Shown here piece after piece: positions 23,715 through 27,353 of a DNA stretch of 27,353 bases. Below the pieces are notes generated by a model. It was not told the origin of the DNA and searched no databases. It worked only from the letters and a program-made list of their open reading frames with translations. The translations under genes were made by a program, and so were the position numbers. The DNA is from JBAZAX01 sp964568625 (GTDB taxonomy: Bacteria; Babelota; Babeliae; Babelales; RVW-14). The stretch covers positions 1 to 27,353 of the forward strand of contig CAZMQG010000022.1 of assembly GCA_964568625.1 (NCBI GenBank), in the 5' to 3' direction. The first letter of the stretch is position 1. Each line of letters opens with the position of its first letter.

Positions 23715-23720
23715 AGGAGG
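23715..23720 (+). promoter_or_regulatory. Ribosome binding site AGGAGG that fixes the start at 23728
   Basis: A perfect AGGAGG lies seven bases before the ATG at 23728. The longer frame starting at 23671 would translate through this site and delay the signal peptide, so 23728 is preferred. Confidence 0.85.
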
Positions 23721-23727
23721 TTATTTC

Positions 23728-24477
23728 ATGAAAAAGATGTTTATTGTTTTAACATCAGCATTATTGGTAGGTTCAGGTCTTTATTCTATGGAAAAAACGG
23801 TAGAAATTCCAGCTCCTGCAACACAAGAGGCAGAATATGGACAGGCTATTGTTCGTTATTCTACATGGGATAGAACAACCGGTTTATTGACGCTTAAAGA
23901 CAGTGAAGCTGCTCAAGGACAGGTTTATACAAAATCTGGAGATAATTGGTTTGTTGGCGATGCACGCAATGTGGCAGCTGCAGCACCGGCTGAGGAAAAT
24001 GTTGTTGAACTTTTAAATCGTATTGTTGCCGCCAAAGAGCAAACAGCTCCTATGGAAGTAGTAGCGCAAGAGCCTGCGCAACCAGAAAATACAGTTGCAT
24101 TGAAGCTTAACGAAAAAGGTAAAGTAATACTTAACCAGATGGTCAGAATTAAAGATGGAATCTTTACCGTAGTTGCTATCAAAGGTGGAATTGTTTTCGG
24201 TACAGTAAGAGAGCTTGGAAGTGATGTTATTCATGCTGCTCAAGCTAATCCATATAGAACAGCTGGGCACGTTGCTGAGGGATTGTACCTTGTTGGTGCC
24301 ATAGTTGCTATTCCTGCAACTGCAGGGTTAAGTTATGTTGCCGGCGCAGCTACCCCTTTGGTAACTGACTTAGCATTCAGACATGGCAGACAGGTTTATG
24401 GTCATGCTTCAAATGCTGGACGTACAATGATAAAAAAAGCCGGAAAAATTAAAAAAGAAAACTGTTCTATACAGTAA
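23728..24477 (+). CDS. Highly expressed small secreted protein, unknown function
   Basis: This 249-residue protein has a signal peptide (KKMFIVLTSALLVGSGLYS). The mature region opens with a short domain containing GQAIVRYSTWDRTTGLLTL and VYTKSGDNWFVG, continues through an Ala/Pro/Glu-rich linker, then KGKVILNQMVRIKDGIFTVV, and ends with a Gly/Ala-rich hydrophobic stretch (AEGLYLVGAIVAIPATAG) and a basic tail. The hydrophobic stretch may be a membrane helix. No family is recognised. A near-consensus promoter, perfect ribosome site and strong terminator suggest an abundant, monocistronic product, possibly an envelope component. Confidence 0.82.
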   Translation: MKKMFIVLTSALLVGSGLYSMEKTVEIPAPATQEAEYGQAIVRYSTWDRTTGLLTLKDSEAAQGQVYTKSGDNWFVGDARNVAAAAPAEENVVELLNRIVAAKEQTAPMEVVAQEPAQPENTVALKLNEKGKVILNQMVRIKDGIFTVVAIKGGIVFGTVRELGSDVIHAAQANPYRTAGHVAEGLYLVGAIVAIPATAGLSYVAGAATPLVTDLAFRHGRQVYGHASNAGRTMIKKAGKIKKENCSIQ

Positions 24478-24503
24478 TTTCTGAATAATTAAGCTTTTTA
24501 ATT

Positions 24504-24539
24504 AACCCCCGTTTACTTAATTGTAAGCGGGGGTTTTAT
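24504..24539 (+). terminator. Intrinsic terminator of the small secreted protein gene
   Basis: AACCCCCGTTTAC (24504-24516) pairs with GTAAGCGGGGGTT (24523-24535) over 13 positions with one G-U pair; the loop is TTAATT and a T-rich tail follows. It lies 27 bases past the stop codon. Confidence 0.9.
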
Positions 24540-24649
24540 TTTGTACTTTGTATGTGACTGCAAAATCTTGTATGCTTACTTCTTATTGAACTTGTAAAAA
24601 ACAAAAATAAAAGGATGAATAAAAAGTTATTTAGTAAGGGCTTGTTAGA

Positions 24650-26761
24650 ATGCAGTTTAAAGTAAAAATTGGGGTTTTGGGTGTGGCGGTTGGTGTTTTT
24701 TGTTGTGTTTATTTTGTTGCAAAATGTAGGTGTTCGATGAATTTTGTTGAATTTAAAAAGATAATAGAAAACGATTTTGATTCATTTGATAATGTAAAAA
24801 AAGTGTTCCCAAAAAAAGCTGATGAAGTTAAAGTCTATTCTAAGTATGCAATAGATTTATTAAAATCTGATGTCGATTCTATAATTAATATTAAGCCTGA
24901 AGAACACAATTTCCAGAATACGGCACAGGCTCTTGATGCTGCGGATAGAAAATTTTCAATTATGGCAAGTATTCTTTCGTTTTTGGAGATGGTAAGCCCT
25001 GAAAGCAGCATTCGCGAAGCGTGTCATGAATCGTCAATTGAACTTAATCATTTTTATGTTGAGAATGTTGCCTGCAACAAAAAAGTTTATCAGGCGTTTA
25101 ATGATTATGCCTGTGGTAATTTTGAAAAAGAAAAATTAACCTCTGAACAGCAGCTTTTTGTAAAAGAGACATTAAAAGATTTTGAACGTCAGGGGTTACA
25201 TTTACCTGATGATAAACTTGAAAAAGTAAAGACGCTGGAGAAAGAGCTTTCAAAACTTGGGTTAGATTTTGAATCAAATCTTGCAAAAGATAACAGTTGT
25301 ATTTTGGCTGATGAGTCAAAATTACAAGGTTTAAGCAAAGACTTTATTGATTCATTACCGCGTGACAACGGAAAAGTTGTTGTCGGATGTGATTATCCCA
25401 CATATTTTGAGGTTATGCAGCATTGTACATGTGAAGATACAAGAAAAGATCTTTATCGTAAATTTAATAATCGTGCTTGGCCTATAAATATTGATTGTTT
25501 GCATGGCATAATACTAAATCGCGATAAACTTGCACGTAAAGTGGGATTTAAGAATTTTTCCGAGTTTGATCTTGACTCAGAAATGGTAAAAAAACTTGAA
25601 ACAGCAGAAGAATTTTTGAATAGTCTTGCCATGAAATCGGAAAAAAAGGCTTCTGTCGAGATAGAAAAATTTTTAAAAGATTTACCCGCGGACGTAAATA
25701 TTAGTTCCGGAGGGAAGCTTCAGCCTTGGAATTTTAGTTATATAAAAGCCTGTTATAAGAAGAAAAATTTTAATATTGATGAACGTGAAATAGCTCAATA
25801 TTTCCCGGTTGATAAAACATTAAATGCAATTTTTGAAATTTATCAAAATTTCTTAGGGCTCAAATTTGAAATTTCCAAACCTGAGTGGGCTTGGCATGAT
25901 GATATTTTGTTAATCAAGATTTTAGACGCCCAAACGGATATTTTACGTGGATATTTGTTTGTTGATTTATACCCACGTGAAAATAAATATAGTCATGCAT
26001 GTTGTGTGCCAATGGTGCCAACTCAGTTGAAGGATAATGGAAAAATTGCACCGGCAGTGCTTGCTATTATTGCAAATTTTCCAAAATCACAAAAAGATCG
26101 TCCAGCGCTCCTTAAATTTGATGATGTTAATACGTTCTTTCATGAATTTGGCCATGCAATGCACGATGTTCTTGGTGCTACGCAAATGGCAGGGTTTGCT
26201 GGTACATCGGTAAAAACGGATTTTGTTGAAGTGCCATCGCAGATGTTTGAAGAATGGATGTCAGACAAGTCAGTTTTAAAAAAATTAAGTAGTCATTACC
26301 AATCAGGACAGCCTTTACCGGATGAATTGATTGATAAATTGATTTACATGAAAAAATTTGATTCGGGAAGTTTTGTTTTGCGTCAATGTTGTCTGTCTTT
26401 TATCTCTCTTGAATTTTTCAAAGATGGAAAGATAAAAGATATCGATTCTATTACTAAAACATTATTTGAAAAGTATCAATCATACATTCAGTTTGATGAA
26501 CAGACTCATTTTCATGCGTCATTTGGCCATTTGGTTGGATATGGTGCGAAATATTACAGTTATATGTGGGCAAAGGTCTTTGCTTTGGATTTGTTCCATG
26601 ATGTAAAAAAGCGAGGCTTGTTTGATCCTGCAGTTGGAAAAGAACTTGTTGCTAAGATTCTTAGCAAGGGTGGAAGTATTGACCCTGAAGAGTTGCTAAA
26701 AGATTTTCTTGGGCGTAAACCAAATCAAGATGCATTTTTAAGTGATATGGGAATCGAGTAG
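24650..26761 (+). CDS. M3-family zinc metallopeptidase (oligopeptidase), membrane-anchored or exported
   Basis: The 703-residue protein matches thimet oligopeptidase/Dcp-type M3 peptidases, which cut short peptides. HEFGH at 498-502 supplies two zinc His ligands and the catalytic Glu, and E527 in FVEVPSQMFEEW is the third ligand. The upstream helical cap region (SKLGLDFESNLAKD) and the later HFHASFGHLVGYGAKYYSY are also family-like. Most relatives are cytosolic, but this one starts with a hydrophobic segment (about 6-25) followed by Cys-rich KCRCS, implying export or membrane anchoring. It has no close upstream partner. GGGC near the ATG is a weak ribosome site. Confidence 0.93.
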   Translation: MQFKVKIGVLGVAVGVFCCVYFVAKCRCSMNFVEFKKIIENDFDSFDNVKKVFPKKADEVKVYSKYAIDLLKSDVDSIINIKPEEHNFQNTAQALDAADRKFSIMASILSFLEMVSPESSIREACHESSIELNHFYVENVACNKKVYQAFNDYACGNFEKEKLTSEQQLFVKETLKDFERQGLHLPDDKLEKVKTLEKELSKLGLDFESNLAKDNSCILADESKLQGLSKDFIDSLPRDNGKVVVGCDYPTYFEVMQHCTCEDTRKDLYRKFNNRAWPINIDCLHGIILNRDKLARKVGFKNFSEFDLDSEMVKKLETAEEFLNSLAMKSEKKASVEIEKFLKDLPADVNISSGGKLQPWNFSYIKACYKKKNFNIDEREIAQYFPVDKTLNAIFEIYQNFLGLKFEISKPEWAWHDDILLIKILDAQTDILRGYLFVDLYPRENKYSHACCVPMVPTQLKDNGKIAPAVLAIIANFPKSQKDRPALLKFDDVNTFFHEFGHAMHDVLGATQMAGFAGTSVKTDFVEVPSQMFEEWMSDKSVLKKLSSHYQSGQPLPDELIDKLIYMKKFDSGSFVLRQCCLSFISLEFFKDGKIKDIDSITKTLFEKYQSYIQFDEQTHFHASFGHLVGYGAKYYSYMWAKVFALDLFHDVKKRGLFDPAVGKELVAKILSKGGSIDPEELLKDFLGRKPNQDAFLSDMGIE

Positions 26762-26773
26762 AGGGGTTGCCCT

Positions 26774-27301
26774 TTATTTGGGCTTTAATAATTTGATTTC
26801 AGTTATTTTTTTACAAGTAAAATCGTAGAAGTCATCTACGATTTTACTTGCCAGATATTTTTGTTTATCTATCTGTGCAATGTCTGTGGCGAGAAGGTCT
26901 AACGTTGTTTTAGGTAATATTGCATATTCTTGTGCAATAGCATAAAGATCGCCTTGAATGCAGTATTGCTTAAGAAATTTATGCCAGTGAATGACCGCAT
27001 CTTTTTCAATACCAAATGATAATTCTTCTTTGTTTATATTATCAAAATAAATGCCTACTTCTGCAAAAGATGATTTTATTTTGTTATATATAATTTTATC
27101 TGCAAAAAACTTGAAGCTCTGTGTAGAATAAGTTTGTGCGTGAAACTTTTGGGGAATATTGTTATCTCGTATAAATTCATCAAATATGCTGTCTATCCAT
27201 GAATGAAATAAATATCCTAATTTAAAATCGCTTTGTTTTGGCTCAACACATTCCCATGAAACATGTTTTTCGTGTGTTTGCTTTCGATCGATAATTTTTA
27301 A
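26774..27301 (-). pseudogene. 5'-truncated gene interrupted by IS982, unknown family
   Basis: On the minus strand a frame runs open for 175 codons from the IS boundary to TAA at 26774-26776. It contains no in-frame ATG, GTG or TTG, so the original start is lost. The translation looks genuine: FKLGYLFHSWIDSIFDEF, TQSFKFFADKIIYNKI, AVIHWHKFLKQYC and a charged helical end. The spaced His/Asp (FHSWID, HWH) loosely recall metal-dependent phospholipase C-like or HD-type helical proteins, but I cannot name the family. It converges on the M3 peptidase gene with a 12-base gap. The IS982 copy at 27304 begins directly upstream of the remaining codons. Confidence 0.65.
26814..26850. other. 16-bp perfect hairpin inside the truncated gene's 3' end
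   Basis: CAAGTAAAATCGTAGA (26814-26829) and TCTACGATTTTACTTG (26835-26850) are exact reverse complements with loop AGTCA. The hairpin lies within coding sequence of the minus-strand frame, 53 bases past the M3 peptidase stop. It lacks a clean U-run on the plus strand, so function as a terminator is possible but unproven. Confidence 0.6.
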
Positions 27302-27303
27302 AT

Positions 27304-27353
27304 AACGCTAACTCGATAACTATTAATTTGTGATAGATAAGCCATATTCTTCA
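27304..27353 (-). mobile_element. IS982-family element, 3' end (copy truncated by window edge)
   Basis: AACGCTAACTCGATAAC (27304-27320) is the terminal inverted repeat, followed by the transposase stop (complement of 27323-27325) and its last residues (EEYGLSITN). It is identical, inverted, to bases 1-49. The transposase is on the minus strand and its 3' end faces into the window. Confidence 0.9.

Noticed and set aside
23671..23727. N-terminal extension of the small secreted protein to the ATG at 23671
   Set aside because: A perfect AGGAGG lies inside this stretch and fixes the start at 23728, directly before a signal peptide; the extension also coincides with a direct repeat.
1..27353. CRISPR array, rRNA operon or prophage
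   Set aside because: No regularly spaced repeats, no rRNA sequence and no phage structural genes were seen on either strand.

Overview
The window reads as chromosomal DNA from an AT-rich, Gram-negative, probably host-associated bacterium. LpxA and LpxI imply lipid A. DnaA, FtsW, RsmH, TsaE and the ATP synthase gamma subunit are core bacterial genes. Many products carry signal peptides, and one secreted protein joins an F-box-like segment to ankyrin repeats, a eukaryote-like layout typical of intracellular symbionts. The mix fits Candidatus Dependentiae (TM6/Babela-like), but that placement is inference, because no rRNA gene is present.

Region 1 (1-5003) is an accessory island with three IS982-family traces: a copy entering at base 1, a relic at 1372-1426 and a complete copy at 4001-5003. 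There is also a dead IS200/IS605 transposase. Between them lie nucleotide-handling genes: a secreted protein with a RelA/SpoT-like segment fused to a Nudix domain, two overlapping HIT-family genes (one secreted) and a MazG-like pyrophosphohydrolase. Region 2 (5150-5605) is a GC-rich patch where related palindromic repeats flank a GIY-YIG nuclease gene in inverted orientation.

Region 3 (5789-12049) holds atpG on the minus strand, then a plus-strand run of a YacP-like NYN protein, tsaE, ftsW and a 908-residue secreted protein of unknown function. A very strong bidirectional terminator separates the last from Region 4 (12155-21730), which is entirely minus strand. From dnaA downwards it reads: dnaA, a secreted protein with a duplicated domain, rsmH, spoVG, tRNA-Gln(UUG), lpxA, a Gfo/Idh oxidoreductase, lpxI, a membrane protein with a Cys/His-rich tail, the F-box/ankyrin protein and a secreted Cys/Lys-rich protein. 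The lpxA-oxidoreductase-lpxI set makes early lipid A precursors and may include a GnnA-like step.

Region 5 (21731-26761) is all plus strand: a TPR lipoprotein, a thioredoxin-fold protein without active-site cysteines, a small secreted protein with a strong promoter and terminator, and an M3-family metallopeptidase. Transcription diverges at the dnaA upstream gap, which has overlapping opposed promoters and one DnaA box. The right end (26774-27353) is a C-terminal gene fragment cut off by another IS982 copy. The first 49 and last 49 bases are exact reverse complements, so the window may be a contig that ends in copies of the same IS.
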